From an uncultured Acidimicrobiaceae bacterium (GTDB lineage Bacteria; Actinomycetota; Acidimicrobiia; Acidimicrobiales; Ilumatobacteraceae): a DNA stretch of 44,079 nt. The translations under genes were made by a program, and so were the position numbers. Location: positions 1 to 44,079 of the forward strand of contig CAIXIJ010000051.1 of assembly GCA_903919455.1 (NCBI GenBank). The letters are read 5' to 3'. The notes beneath the pieces are model-generated. The model was not told the DNA's origin. It did not search any database and worked only from the letters and a program-made list of their open reading frames with translations. This document shows positions 1 to 9,327 of the stretch, one piece after another; the stretch's first letter is position 1, and each line of letters opens with the position of its first letter.

Positions 1-681
1 CTCACGGCATCCGACGATCTGCTCATCGACCAAGAGATCGTGGCGGTCATCGGTTCGCAGCGGGTGGAGGTGCCCATCGTCGGAAAGATCAACGGCATCG
101 CAAACGGTCCGCTCGGTCGCACCATCACCGACATCCGCTTCAGCCGCCCGAAGCCCAGCCTTCAGTTGGCCTTGGCCATGCGGGTGGCGGCCGCACAGTT
201 CCAAGACTCCGATACCGACTACGTGGGCGTGTTGCTCACCCGTGCCGAATCGCATGGAGGTGCCCTCGCTACCGGCATGCGGGTTCGCCGCGACGGACTT
301 GCTCGCGACCTGCATGCGCAGCGATTCCTGGCGATGTGCGTGCAACTCTTCGAGTGGGCCACTCGCGACGCCGTGCCGCTGTTCGACAAGGCGTCGTATG
401 CGCTGTCCCAGGGGAACATCGGCACAGCGTTCAACGTGCTGCCCGACGATCTGAAGAACCGCCACATGGCGCTGCTGTGGTCCGAGTACTCGGCCGAGGC
501 GATGCTCTACGACCCGGCACTCGACACCGATCCGCCATTCGTGCAGGCCACCGATCTCCGCAGTCGGGTCGGCACGTTGGCCACCTATGTGTGGGGCACC
601 TTCAAGGAGCACATCGAGCTCATCGACCAGCACGGCGCCCCGCTCGAACTGGTGGCCGACGAGGCAGGTGACGACGAATGA
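1..681 (+). CDS. recC: Exodeoxyribonuclease V gamma subunit (RecC), C-terminal part
   Basis: The reading frame is open at the left edge, so only the last 226 residues are present. RecC is the non-catalytic subunit of the RecBCD helicase-nuclease, which processes double-strand breaks and reads Chi. The visible part ends in a segment of the kind seen at RecC C-termini (LYDPAL, then PFVQATDLRSRVGTLATYVW). The strongest support is context: recB starts inside its stop codon (ATGA, positions 678-681) and recD follows, the usual actinobacterial recC-recB-recD order. Translational coupling would give balanced subunit synthesis. The start codon and promoter lie outside the window. Confidence 0.85.
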   Translation, partial: LTASDDLLIDQEIVAVIGSQRVEVPIVGKINGIANGPLGRTITDIRFSRPKPSLQLALAMRVAAAQFQDSDTDYVGVLLTRAESHGGALATGMRVRRDGLARDLHAQRFLAMCVQLFEWATRDAVPLFDKASYALSQGNIGTAFNVLPDDLKNRHMALLWSEYSAEAMLYDPALDTDPPFVQATDLRSRVGTLATYVWGTFKEHIELIDQHGAPLELVADEAGDDE

Positions 682-3600
682 GCGACGTACTCGACCTCGA
701 AGGCTCGCTGCCGATGGGCCGCCTGGTGGTGGAAGCCAGCGCCGGCACCGGCAAGACCTACTCGCTCAGCGCGCTCGTGGTGCGCCATGTGGCAGAGCGA
801 GGCATTCCTGCATCGTCGCTGCTGGTGGTCACGTTCACCCGCGCCGCCGCAGCCGAACTCCGCGATCGCACGCGGGCCGCGCTCGTGCAGGCCGCCGACG
901 CCATCGCTGCGGTGCAGGCCCCGCCCGACCAGCCCTGGATGACGGTGCTGTTCGAGCCGGCCGACCAACGCGACGAGCGCGAGCGCCACCTTCGCGACGC
1001 CATTGCCACGTTCGACGACGCCACCGTCACCACCATCCACGGCTTCTGCCAGCAGGCGTTGCGGCAACTCGGCCTGCGTGCCGGCACCGGCCTCGACGCT
1101 GAACTGGGCGACAGCACCGCGCAACTCATCGACGAGGTGTGCCGCGACCTCGTGGTCACCGAACTCATCGATCTGCCAACGGCGCTGCAGTGGCCCTCAC
1201 GCGACGAAGTGGGGCCGAAGAAGGTGCTGGCCGATCTGCAGCAGGCGGTGAAGGCGCTGTTGGGCAACCCGGGTGCCGTCGCGGTGCCGCAACCGGGCAC
1301 TGGCAAGCCGAAGAAGAACGACACTCCCGGCCGTCTGGAGCGCTGGGTGGAGCTCGTACACGCTGCGGCTGCGGAGGTGGGCGTGCGCCGCCGTGCTCGC
1401 CAAGAACTCGGCTACGACGACCTCATCACCGGGCTGCGCGACGCAGTACTCAACCCCGAGGTGGCCGCCTCGCTGAACGACCGCTACGAACTGGTGCTCG
1501 TCGATGAGTTCCAAGACACCGACCCGGTGCAGTGGCAGATCTTCGAGACCGCATTCACCCGCAACCTTGTGACCGTGGGCGACCCGAAGCAGGCGATTTA
1601 CCGTTTCCGCGGAGCCGACGTGCAGGCCTATCTGGCTGCCACCGAGGGTGCGCCGACGGTGCATCTGGCGAAGAACTTCCGCAGCGACGCCGACCTGGTG
1701 CGTGCCACCAACGCGCTCATCGACGATGTGCATCTGGGCGACCAACGCATCGTGGGTGCAGCGGTGGCGGCGGCCAGCGACAAGGTGGGCGTGCTGCATC
1801 CCGGCGCTGCGCTGGAGATCCGCACAGTGCCCAACCACGAGATGTTCAAGAACTCCAAGGGGTTCTCGGCGCCGCTCGGACGCCGAACCGTGGTGGCCGA
1901 CCTGGTGCACCAGGTGGTGGAGTTGCTCACCGTGCACCGAATCGGCGAAGGCGCCGAAGCTCGTCGCGTGCGGCCCGGCGATATCGCTGTCCTGGTGCCA
2001 TCGCATTCCGGTGCCACCCAAGTGGTGCGAGCGCTCGACCAGGCGCGGGTGCCCTCGGTGCGCACGCGTACCGGTTCGGTGCTCGACACGCCGGCTGCCA
2101 CTCAGTGGGCCCTGTTGTTGGCGGCCATGGAACGCCCGGCTCATGCCCCCACGGTGCGCGCCGCCGGCCTCAGCGCCTTCCTGCACAGCAGCGCCGCCGA
2201 TCTCGACCCCCTCCAGGACGGTGCCGATGTTCGCATCGCCGACCTGCAGCGGCAGTGCGCCGAATGGGCCGACCTGCTCTCCAGCAAGCCATTCCTTGCC
2301 TGGTACGACCGGGTGCGTGCCGACAGTTCGCTCGTGGTCACGCTGCTGGCCGCACAGGGCGGCGAACGGCACCTCACCGACATCGACCACATCGCCGAAC
2401 TGCTGGCCACCGAGCTGTCGGGCAATGGCACCACTGCCGCCACGGCGCTGCGCACGCTCGAACGCCTGCGCAGCGAGGCCGAGCAGGGCGGGGAACTGGA
2501 AGCCCAGATGCGGCGCATCGACAGCGATGCACAGGCTGTGCAGATCACCACGCTGCACGGCAGCAAGGGTCTGGAGTATCCGGTGGTGCTGCTGCCGCTC
2601 AGTTGGCAGACCACCAACGCGCGCGGCACCACCATCTACAACGACCACCACACCGGCGTGCGCATGGTCGACATCGCCACCGGCCAGGGTTGGGACGGAC
2701 CCGACGAACACTCGTGGGAGAAGGGTCGGAAGCACTATGCAGCGGAGGGCGACCGTGGCGACCGTCTGCGACTGCTCTACGTGGGGCTCACCCGTGCGGA
2801 ACACCGCACCATCATGTGGTGGGCTCCGGCGCTGGAAGCCACGAAGTCGGCCGTGAACCTGGTGCTGTGGGACCGCGATGCCGACGGCAATCCGCTGCAC
2901 ACGGAGCCGGCTCTCTGGCTGGGCCCGAAGGGTGGCTTCAAGAACTCGATGGCTGATGTGCCGAACCCTGCCGACGCCGATGTCCCTGGGTTGCTCGACG
3001 CACTCTCGCAACGCGCCGGTGGCGCCATTGGTCACTCCGTGGTGCCGCTCGAGCCGCCCCGCGTGCGATGGATTCCCGACACCGACGATGAGGACGTTCC
3101 CGAACTGATGGTGGCCGACCATCAGGGGCGGGTCGTCGCCGATCGCTCGTGGCGTCGATGGTCGTTTACCTCCATCACCAAGACCCGCGACCACGTGTGG
3201 GTACCCAACCCTGTCATCGCCGGTGGTCTCGACGAACCCCTCGACGATCCCGACAACACCGCCAACACCGACGATGCCACTGCAACGTCGGGTCCTTCTG
3301 TCGGCATGCCACTTGCCGACGTGCTGGCGGGCGCGGCGTTCGGCACCCTGGTGCACTCCGTGCTCGAACGCATCGACCCGGCTTCCAACGAACTCGACAC
3401 GGTGCTGCTCGCCGAGGTGCGCCAGCAACTGCAGCGCGACCGTCTCGACGTTGACGCTTCGGTGCTGGTGGATGGGCTGTCGGCAGCCCTGCGCACCACG
3501 CTCGGTCCGCTGGCTGACGGCCTGCGTTTGGTCGACATCCCCGCATCCGACCGATTGGCCGAACTCGAATTCGACATGCCGCTCGGCGCGGTGCAGCCGC

Positions 3601-4118
3601 ATGTCACCGCGGCGCAGGTCGGCGAGGTGCTGCTGGCCACGCTGCCGGCCGACGACCCGCAGCGCCCATACGCGCAGCAGCTTGCCGATGGCCGTTTCGA
3701 GGTCGACCTCGGCGGCTTCCTGCAGGGCTCCATCGACGCCGTGCTGCGCGTGCCCGACCCGCAATGTGGGCACCGCTACATCGTCGTCGACTACAAGACC
3801 AACCGGCTCCACCAGCGTGGTGCCGCCGACCCAATGGCGGCGTACCACCCGTCGCTGCTGCCCGAGGCCATGGCGCACAGCGACTATCCGTTGCAGTCGA
3901 TCCTTTACAGCGTGGCGTTGCACCGATACCTCCGCTGGCGCCTGCCCGGCTACCAGCCGGAGCAGCACCTTGGCGGCATCGCCTATCTCTTCGTGCGTGG
4001 CATGGTGGGGGCCGGCACTCCGCTGGTGGATGGCGCACCACACGGTGTGTTCGCGTGGCGGCCGCCTGCGGCCACCGTCGTGGCACTGGATCAGTTGCTC
4101 GCGGGAGGTGGCTTGTGA
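678..4118 (+). CDS. recB: Exodeoxyribonuclease V beta subunit (RecB), UvrD-type helicase plus nuclease
   Basis: This 1146-residue protein has the expected RecB length and domain order. The Walker A motif ASAGTGKT is at residues 20-27. The DEFQDT helicase motif II is near 276, NFRSDADL (motif IV) follows, TTLHGSKGLEYPVV (motif V) is near 625 and YVGLTRAEHR (motif VI) near 700. The C-terminal nuclease domain has FGTLVHSVLE, QGSIDAV and VVDYKTNRL (near 1038), which are the metal-binding and catalytic residues of the RecB-family nuclease. RecB is the 3'-5' motor and the only nuclease of RecBCD. Its ATG overlaps the recC stop, and its own TGA overlaps the GTG of recD. All key motifs are intact, so the enzyme should be active. 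Confidence 0.97.
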   Translation: MSDVLDLEGSLPMGRLVVEASAGTGKTYSLSALVVRHVAERGIPASSLLVVTFTRAAAAELRDRTRAALVQAADAIAAVQAPPDQPWMTVLFEPADQRDERERHLRDAIATFDDATVTTIHGFCQQALRQLGLRAGTGLDAELGDSTAQLIDEVCRDLVVTELIDLPTALQWPSRDEVGPKKVLADLQQAVKALLGNPGAVAVPQPGTGKPKKNDTPGRLERWVELVHAAAAEVGVRRRARQELGYDDLITGLRDAVLNPEVAASLNDRYELVLVDEFQDTDPVQWQIFETAFTRNLVTVGDPKQAIYRFRGADVQAYLAATEGAPTVHLAKNFRSDADLVRATNALIDDVHLGDQRIVGAAVAAASDKVGVLHPGAALEIRTVPNHEMFKNSKGFSAPLGRRTVVADLVHQVVELLTVHRIGEGAEARRVRPGDIAVLVPSHSGATQVVRALDQARVPSVRTRTGSVLDTPAATQWALLLAAMERPAHAPTVRAAGLSAFLHSSAADLDPLQDGADVRIADLQRQCAEWADLLSSKPFLAWYDRVRADSSLVVTLLAAQGGERHLTDIDHIAELLATELSGNGTTAATALRTLERLRSEAEQGGELEAQMRRIDSDAQAVQITTLHGSKGLEYPVVLLPLSWQTTNARGTTIYNDHHTGVRMVDIATGQGWDGPDEHSWEKGRKHYAAEGDRGDRLRLLYVGLTRAEHRTIMWWAPALEATKSAVNLVLWDRDADGNPLHTEPALWLGPKGGFKNSMADVPNPADADVPGLLDALSQRAGGAIGHSVVPLEPPRVRWIPDTDDEDVPELMVADHQGRVVADRSWRRWSFTSITKTRDHVWVPNPVIAGGLDEPLDDPDNTANTDDATATSGPSVGMPLADVLAGAAFGTLVHSVLERIDPASNELDTVLLAEVRQQLQRDRLDVDASVLVDGLSAALRTTLGPLADGLRLVDIPASDRLAELEFDMPLGAVQPHVTAAQVGEVLLATLPADDPQRPYAQQLADGRFEVDLGGFLQGSIDAVLRVPDPQCGHRYIVVDYKTNRLHQRGAADPMAAYHPSLLPEAMAHSDYPLQSILYSVALHRYLRWRLPGYQPEQHLGGIAYLFVRGMVGAGTPLVDGAPHGVFAWRPPAATVVALDQLLAGGGL

Positions 4119-5968
4119 GCGCCAACTACGTTCGCATCCCCTCCTCGGTGGCGCACCTCACTCCTTTCGTAGAAGCTGGCGTGCTGGGGGCGGCAGAGGT
4201 GCATCTCGCCGATTGGCTCACCCGCGCTGCCCACGGCGCTGATCCGCTGGTGAGCCTCGGCTTGGCCATGGCAGCGTGGGCCGCCCAGCACGGCCATGCC
4301 TGCGCCGACCTCGACGAATTGGCCGAGGTGGTGTCGGCAGAGCACGCGCTGCGGCACGACGAAACCGAACCGCTGCCGTTCACCTGGCCCGAACTGCAGC
4401 CCTGGCTCGCCACCCTTCAGGCGGCCGCCGCGACGGTGCGCACCGTCGACGCGCTCGACGCGGTGCCGGTCACGGATGCCCGCCCGCTCGTGCTGCACGG
4501 GCATCGCCTGTATCTGCAGCGCTACTGGACCGACGAATGTGCGGTGGCGGTGTCGTTGCGTCAGCGTGCCGCCGACGTCGCGGTGTCGTTGTCGTCCGAT
4601 ACGGCCGCAACGCTGGAAGCGCTCCTGCCAGCGCTCGATGACGGCGAACCGAATCTGCAGCGCGAAGCGGCCGAGGTGGTGCTGCGTAATCGCGTGTCGA
4701 TGATGGTCGGTGGCCCTGGCACGGGCAAGACCTACTCGGTCTCTCGCCTGCTCGCCGTGCTGCTCCAGCAGGATCCTCACCTGCGCATTGCGCTCGCCGC
4801 GCCCACTGGCAAGGCGGCGGCGCGGCTGCAGGAGTCCATCGCTGCGGCGCTGGGCCAGCCCGACGTGATGGCCCGCATCTCTGCAGAGGTGCACTCCACG
4901 CTCGCAGCGGTGATGCCCACCACCATTCACCGGCTCCTCGGCCCGCTCGGCAGCACAGGGCAGCGCTTCCGGCACGACGCAGACAACCCATTGCCGCACG
5001 ATGTGGTGGTCATCGACGAGACCTCGATGGTGTCGTTGCCGCTGCTCGCTCGCCTGTTGGAATCAGTTCGACCCGATGCGCGCCTGGTGCTCATCGGCGA
5101 TCCCGATCAGCTCGAGAGCGTCGAGTTGGGAGCGGTGCTGGCCGATCTGGTGCAGGTGGCGGTCACCGTGCCATCTGGCCCGCTTGCTGGTCGCGGTCAG
5201 CGGTTGGTTCGCGGCCATCGTTACGGCGGCGACACGCCGATCGCGTTGTTCGCAGATGCCATCCGCCGCGGCGACGCCACTGAGGCACTGGGGCATCTTC
5301 GGAGCAATGCGGAGGTGGACGGATCCTCCATTCATCTGCACGAGACCAACGATCCGATGCGCCCCGACGTGGTCGCTGCAGTAGAGCACGTGGTGTCGCC
5401 GTCGCTGCTGCAGTTGCGTTCGGCTGCCGAAGCTGGTGACGGCGCCGCAGCGTTGGCCGCCGCAGCCCAAGTGCGGGTGCTGTGTGCGCACCGTTCCGGA
5501 CCGTTCGGGGCCGCCGACTGGAACCGCCTTGCCGAGCGATGGATGTATGGCGCCGCAGGTGCAGGCTCGATGTGGTTCGCCGGCCGACCGCTCTTGGCCA
5601 CTCGCAACGACGCACGACTCGGTGTGGCCAACGGCGACACGGGTGTGGTCATTCGCGACCAGGGGCGATTGGTGGCGGTGTTCCAGACCGGCATGGGTAT
5701 GCGCACGTTCGAACTCGTGCAGCTCGAGGGTGTGGAGACCGCGTACGCGATGACCATCCACAAGAGCCAGGGCTCGGAGTACCCCACGGTGGTGTTGGTG
5801 CTTCCTCCAGCCAACTCGCCGCTGGTTGGACGCGAACTGGTCTACACGGGTGCCACCCGTGCGAAGAACACGTTGCACGTGGTGGGCAGTGTGGCGTCGC
5901 TGCAGGCGTCGCTGGCCACCCCAGCACATCGCATGACCGGTCTGGCCGACGCGCTCAGCTCACCGTAA
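4115..5968 (+). CDS. recD: Exodeoxyribonuclease V alpha subunit (RecD), 5'-3' helicase
   Basis: RecD is the 5'-3' motor of RecBCD. I chose the GTG at 4115 because it overlaps the recB stop (GTGA) and the frame upstream of it is recB shadow; the product is 617 residues. Walker A (GGPGTGKT) is near residues 199-206, followed by AAPTGKAAARLQES, the DEAD-like VVIDETSM near 302, and the late SF1B motifs TIHKSQGSEYP and YTGATRAKN near the C-terminus. The length is that of RecD rather than the longer RecD2. The gene ends 44 bp from the convergent RTX gene, so recCBD transcription stops here or runs antisense into it. Confidence 0.96.
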   Translation: MSANYVRIPSSVAHLTPFVEAGVLGAAEVHLADWLTRAAHGADPLVSLGLAMAAWAAQHGHACADLDELAEVVSAEHALRHDETEPLPFTWPELQPWLATLQAAAATVRTVDALDAVPVTDARPLVLHGHRLYLQRYWTDECAVAVSLRQRAADVAVSLSSDTAATLEALLPALDDGEPNLQREAAEVVLRNRVSMMVGGPGTGKTYSVSRLLAVLLQQDPHLRIALAAPTGKAAARLQESIAAALGQPDVMARISAEVHSTLAAVMPTTIHRLLGPLGSTGQRFRHDADNPLPHDVVVIDETSMVSLPLLARLLESVRPDARLVLIGDPDQLESVELGAVLADLVQVAVTVPSGPLAGRGQRLVRGHRYGGDTPIALFADAIRRGDATEALGHLRSNAEVDGSSIHLHETNDPMRPDVVAAVEHVVSPSLLQLRSAAEAGDGAAALAAAAQVRVLCAHRSGPFGAADWNRLAERWMYGAAGAGSMWFAGRPLLATRNDARLGVANGDTGVVIRDQGRLVAVFQTGMGMRTFELVQLEGVETAYAMTIHKSQGSEYPTVVLVLPPANSPLVGRELVYTGATRAKNTLHVVGSVASLQASLATPAHRMTGLADALSSP

Positions 5969-6012
5969 ACATGGTGGGCAGGCCACGCCCGATCAGCGCC
6001 GCCGACTGGTTG

Positions 6013-9000
6013 TCACCTTGCGCCGGTCTGCTCGAAGGTGGTGGGCAAGCCTCGTGTCGTGAAGTCGGCGAGCGAGTACGTACTCACGTTGCCTGAACCA
6101 TCCACGAGATGGAGGTACTCCACGTTCCATGTTCCAGCTTCGCTTTGTGCCGGCATCGTGAGGTCGGAGGTGTAGGTGCCGCTCATCGCGTCGCCCGAGG
6201 TCAACTGAACATCACCAAAGAACACGTCGACAAATCCGTTCGTTTGGGGGCTGCGGAATCGGAGGTAGCTCTGACCGGTTTGGTCAATGCCGCTACCCGT
6301 GTCGGTGAAGGAAGCCGTGACGGTGATGTTTTTCGCACTGATGGTGGTGCTCACCGACGTCGGAGTCCAGCTGACGGTGACCAACTGCGGAAGGGTGGAG
6401 TCGCAACCAGCGCCGAGGATGTCGAGCGGCTGGCCACCTCCGTCGCACACGTTGGTTTCGCCGATGCTGCTGCCTGCGTCGAGGATGTCGTCGCCAAGGC
6501 CGCCGAAGAGATTGTCGTCGCCGAGGCCGCCATAGAGAAGGTCGTCGCCGTCGCCGCCCGAGAGGGTGTCGCCGCCGTCGCCGCCGTCCAACGTGTTCGT
6601 GGCGCCGTCACCGGTGAGGTTGTCGGCGGCTGAGCCACCGGTGAGGTTTTCGATGTCGACGGCGATGAGGTCGTTCTCGCCGCTGGTGCCATCGTTGACC
6701 ACACCATCGAGGGTCGCCGTCACTGCGATGGAGCGACTGGAGTAATCGGCGGTGTCGCTGCCGGTGCCACCATTCAAGGTGTCGGCGCCGAGTCCGCCGT
6801 CGAGGATGTCGTTGCCGGCGTCGCCGTTGAGAATGTCGCGAGCGTCGCCACCGTGAATGGTGTCGTCGCCGGTGTCACCCGTGAGCACGTTGGCGTTGGT
6901 GCTGCCGGTGAGGGTGTCGGCGAATGCGGAGCCGGTGAGGTTCTCGATGTCGGTGCCGATGAGGTCGTTTTCGCCCACGGCTCCGTCGTTGGCGAGACCA
7001 TCGAGGCTTGCCGTGACTGGCGAGGCGCTGTTGATGTAGGTGACGGTGTCGGTGTCGGCGCCGCCGTTGAATGTGTCGGCTCCGAGTCCGCCGTTGAGGG
7101 TGTCGTTGCCCGCTCCGCCGGACAGCACGTTGGGGCTGTTGTTGCCGGTGAGGATGTCGGCGAATGCGGAGCCGGTGAGGTTCTCGATGTCGGTGCCGAT
7201 GACATCGTTCTCGCCGAAGGCGCCGTCGTTGGCAAGACCGTCGAAGTTCGCGGTGATCGCGGTGGCGCTGCTGATGTAGGTGACGGTGTCGGTGTCGGCG
7301 CCGCCGTTGAGTGTGTCGGTACCCAGGCCACCGTTGAGGGTGTCGTTGCCGGCGTCACCGTTGAGGATGTCGATGCCAGCGCCACCGTTGAGGGCGTCGT
7401 CGCCATCGCCGCCGGCCAGCACATTGGTGCCGGCGTTGCCGGTGAGGGTGTCGGCGAATGCGGAGCCGGTGAAGTTCTCGACGTCGGTGCCGATGACGTC
7501 GTTTTCGCCGACGGATCCGTCGTTGGCAATGCCGTCGAGGTTCGCGGTGACTGGCGAGGCGCTGTTGATGTAGGTGACGGTGTCGGTGTCGGCGCCGCCG
7601 TTGAGGTTGTCGGCACCGAGGCCGCCGTTGAGTGTGTCGTCGCCGGCGAGGCCGGTGAGCACGTTGGCGCTGGTGCCGCCGGTGAGGGTGTCGGCGAATG
7701 CGGAGCCGGTGAGGTTCTCGATGTCGGTGCCGATGACGTCGTTTTCGCCGACGGATCCGTCGTTGGCAATGCCGTCGAGGTTCGCGGTGACTGGCGAGGC
7801 GCTGTTGATGTAGGTGACGGTGTCGGTGTCGGCGCCGCCGTACAGGGTGTCGGCCCCAAGGCCGCCGTTGAGCGTGTCGTTGCCAGCGCCACCGTTGAGC
7901 ACGTTGGCGTTGTCGTTACCGGTGAGGGCGTCGGAGGCCGAGCCACCGGTGAGGTTTTCGATATCGAGCGCGATGAGGTCGTTCTCGCCGCCGGATCCGT
8001 CGTTGGCAATGCCATCGAGGGTCGCTGTCACTGCGGTTGAGTGGCTGGAGTAGTCGGCGGTGTCGGTGTCGTCGCCGCCGTTGATGGTGTCGATGCCCAG
8101 GCCACCGTCGACGGTGTCGTTGCCAGCCCCACCGTTGAGCACGTTGGCATTGTCGTTACCGGTGAGGGCGTCGGCGAATGCACCGCCGGTGAGGTTTTCA
8201 ATGTCGGTGCCGATGAGGTCGGTCTCGCCGACGACGCCGCTGGTCGGTAGTCCGTTGATGGCAGCGGTCACGTTGTCGGTGGCGTCGGCGTACGTCGCGG
8301 TGTCGGTGTCGGAGCCGCCGTTGATGGTGTCGTTGCCGAACCAGCCGTTGAGGCTGTCGTTTCCGGCGCCGCCGTTGAGGGTGTCGTTGCCGTCGCCCCC
8401 GCTGATGATGTCGTCGCCAGCGAGGCCCGACAGCACGTTGACGTAGTCGCCACCTGTGAGTGTGTCGGCGAATGGAGAACCGGTGAGGTTTTCGATGTCG
8501 GTGGCGATGAGGTCGTTCTCGCCACTGGATCCGTCGTTGCGGAGGCCGTCGAGATTCACCGACACGGCGGAGGTGTGGTCGCTATAGGTGGCTTGGTCAG
8601 TACCGGTTCCGCCGCGAATGGTGTCGCCGCCGGCAAAGCCTCGCAGTGTGTCGTTGCCGTCGCCGCCATTGAGCACGTTGGCCGCAGCACTGCCGTTCAG
8701 AGTGTCGTTACCGGTTCCGCCGGTGAGGTTCTCCACGTCGCTAGCGATGAGGTCGAGTTCGCGGGCCGATCCGTCGTTGCGACGGCCATCGAGGTTGATC
8801 GTCACGCGAGTGGTGTGATCGGAGTATGTGCTCGTATCGAGTCCGCTGCCACCCTTCATCGTGTCGCTGCCGGCGCCACCCACCAGCGTGTCTCTGCCTT
8901 TTTCGCCGTCCAGCAAGTCGCGCCCAGCGCCTCCGTAGATGCGGTCGTTGCCGGCGCCGCCGGCCAGGGTGTCGTTGCCGCCATTTCCCAGCAGCGTGTC

Positions 9001-9201
9001 GTTGCCGCCGAGCCCGCAGATGACGTCGTTGCCGGCCCCACCTGCCAACACGTCGTTTCTGGGCGTTCCCACAATGGTGCACCTGAGCCCGTTGGGGGCC
9101 TTGATGATCGTTGCGGCAGATGCGCTGCCGAGACCAAACCCGACAATGGAACCGACGGCCGTGATGGCCGCGATGGTGACGTATTTGCGCCAGGAATTCA
9201 C
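6013..9201 (-). CDS. Secreted RTX-type calcium-binding repeat protein (paralogue 1)
   Basis: This 1062-residue protein begins with a Sec-type signal peptide ([18 protein letters not shown], ending SASA/AT). It then has a cysteine-bracketed entry motif (CTIVGT, then [10 protein letters not shown]) followed by RTX nonapeptides of the GGxGND type, which bind Ca2+ in a parallel beta-roll. The RTX blocks alternate nine times with a segment of about 30 residues of the form [26 protein letters not shown] second cysteine pair (NVCDGG, GAGCDS) closes the array, and a C-terminal beta-sandwich-like domain follows. Classical RTX proteins leave by type I secretion without an N-terminal signal, so export here probably goes through Sec. 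No catalytic domain is visible; a structural or adhesive surface role is an inference. Confidence 0.85.
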   Translation of the reverse strand: MNSWRKYVTIAAITAVGSIVGFGLGSASAATIIKAPNGLRCTIVGTPRNDVLAGGAGNDVICGLGGNDTLLGNGGNDTLAGGAGNDRIYGGAGRDLLDGEKGRDTLVGGAGSDTMKGGSGLDTSTYSDHTTRVTINLDGRRNDGSARELDLIASDVENLTGGTGNDTLNGSAAANVLNGGDGNDTLRGFAGGDTIRGGTGTDQATYSDHTSAVSVNLDGLRNDGSSGENDLIATDIENLTGSPFADTLTGGDYVNVLSGLAGDDIISGGDGNDTLNGGAGNDSLNGWFGNDTINGGSDTDTATYADATDNVTAAINGLPTSGVVGETDLIGTDIENLTGGAFADALTGNDNANVLNGGAGNDTVDGGLGIDTINGGDDTDTADYSSHSTAVTATLDGIANDGSGGENDLIALDIENLTGGSASDALTGNDNANVLNGGAGNDTLNGGLGADTLYGGADTDTVTYINSASPVTANLDGIANDGSVGENDVIGTDIENLTGSAFADTLTGGTSANVLTGLAGDDTLNGGLGADNLNGGADTDTVTYINSASPVTANLDGIANDGSVGENDVIGTDVENFTGSAFADTLTGNAGTNVLAGGDGDDALNGGAGIDILNGDAGNDTLNGGLGTDTLNGGADTDTVTYISSATAITANFDGLANDGAFGENDVIGTDIENLTGSAFADILTGNNSPNVLSGGAGNDTLNGGLGADTFNGGADTDTVTYINSASPVTASLDGLANDGAVGENDLIGTDIENLTGSAFADTLTGSTNANVLTGDTGDDTIHGGDARDILNGDAGNDILDGGLGADTLNGGTGSDTADYSSRSIAVTATLDGVVNDGTSGENDLIAVDIENLTGGSAADNLTGDGATNTLDGGDGGDTLSGGDGDDLLYGGLGDDNLFGGLGDDILDAGSSIGETNVCDGGGQPLDILGAGCDSTLPQLVTVSWTPTSVSTTISAKNITVTASFTDTGSGIDQTGQSYLRFRSPQTNGFVDVFFGDVQLTSGDAMSGTYTSDLTMPAQSEAGTWNVEYLHLVDGSGNVSTYSLADFTTRGLPTTFEQTGAR
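7441..7841 (-). repeat. 240-bp tandem repeat inside RTX paralogue 1
   Basis: Positions 7441-7601 and 7681-7841 are the same 161 bp, with two mismatches, at a 240-bp offset. The last 120 bp (7482-7601 and 7722-7841) are identical. Related but more diverged copies flank them from about 6880 to 8100. Synonymous positions are conserved as well, so the copies arose recently or are kept alike by gene conversion. Copy number may vary between strains, and short-read assemblies may collapse it. Confidence 0.85.
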
Positions 9202-9234
9202 AAGTCCATCCTAGGAATCAGGGTTGTTCTGGGG

Positions 9235-9251
9235 GATGGGCCATGTGGCCC
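9235..9251. promoter_or_regulatory. Palindromic element upstream of RTX paralogue 1
   Basis: The element is GATGGGCCATNNGGCCC. It lies inside the perfect inverted repeat ATGGGCC-4 nt-GGCCCAT at 9236-9253. It ends 33 nt before the start codon at 9201. The same 15 defined bases occur at the same distance from RTX paralogue 2, while the DNA between element and start codon differs in the two genes. It is probably a dimeric-regulator operator or promoter element for co-expression. Confidence 0.6.
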
Positions 9252-9327
9252 ATTGGGGCATGTCGGCGCCTGCGGATCGTCGTGCCAGCCGACGTTGCAT
9301 CTACATTGCCAAGCCCTATCGTACGGT

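Noticed and set aside
1197-4043. A 948-codon open frame antisense to recB
   Set aside because: RecB has every family motif in the opposite frame; the antisense product is His/Arg-rich shadow typical of high-GC coding DNA.
7441-8200. Regularly spaced repeats that could suggest a CRISPR array
   Set aside because: The repeats are in-frame parts of a protein gene with a 240-bp period and related, not unique, intervening DNA.
8800-8809. An exact CGTCACGCGA half-site of the regulon promoter
   Set aside because: It lies inside RTX coding DNA, and the second half is not present 8 nt on. Nine-of-ten matches near 32380 and 41504 are likewise in coding DNA without the second half.
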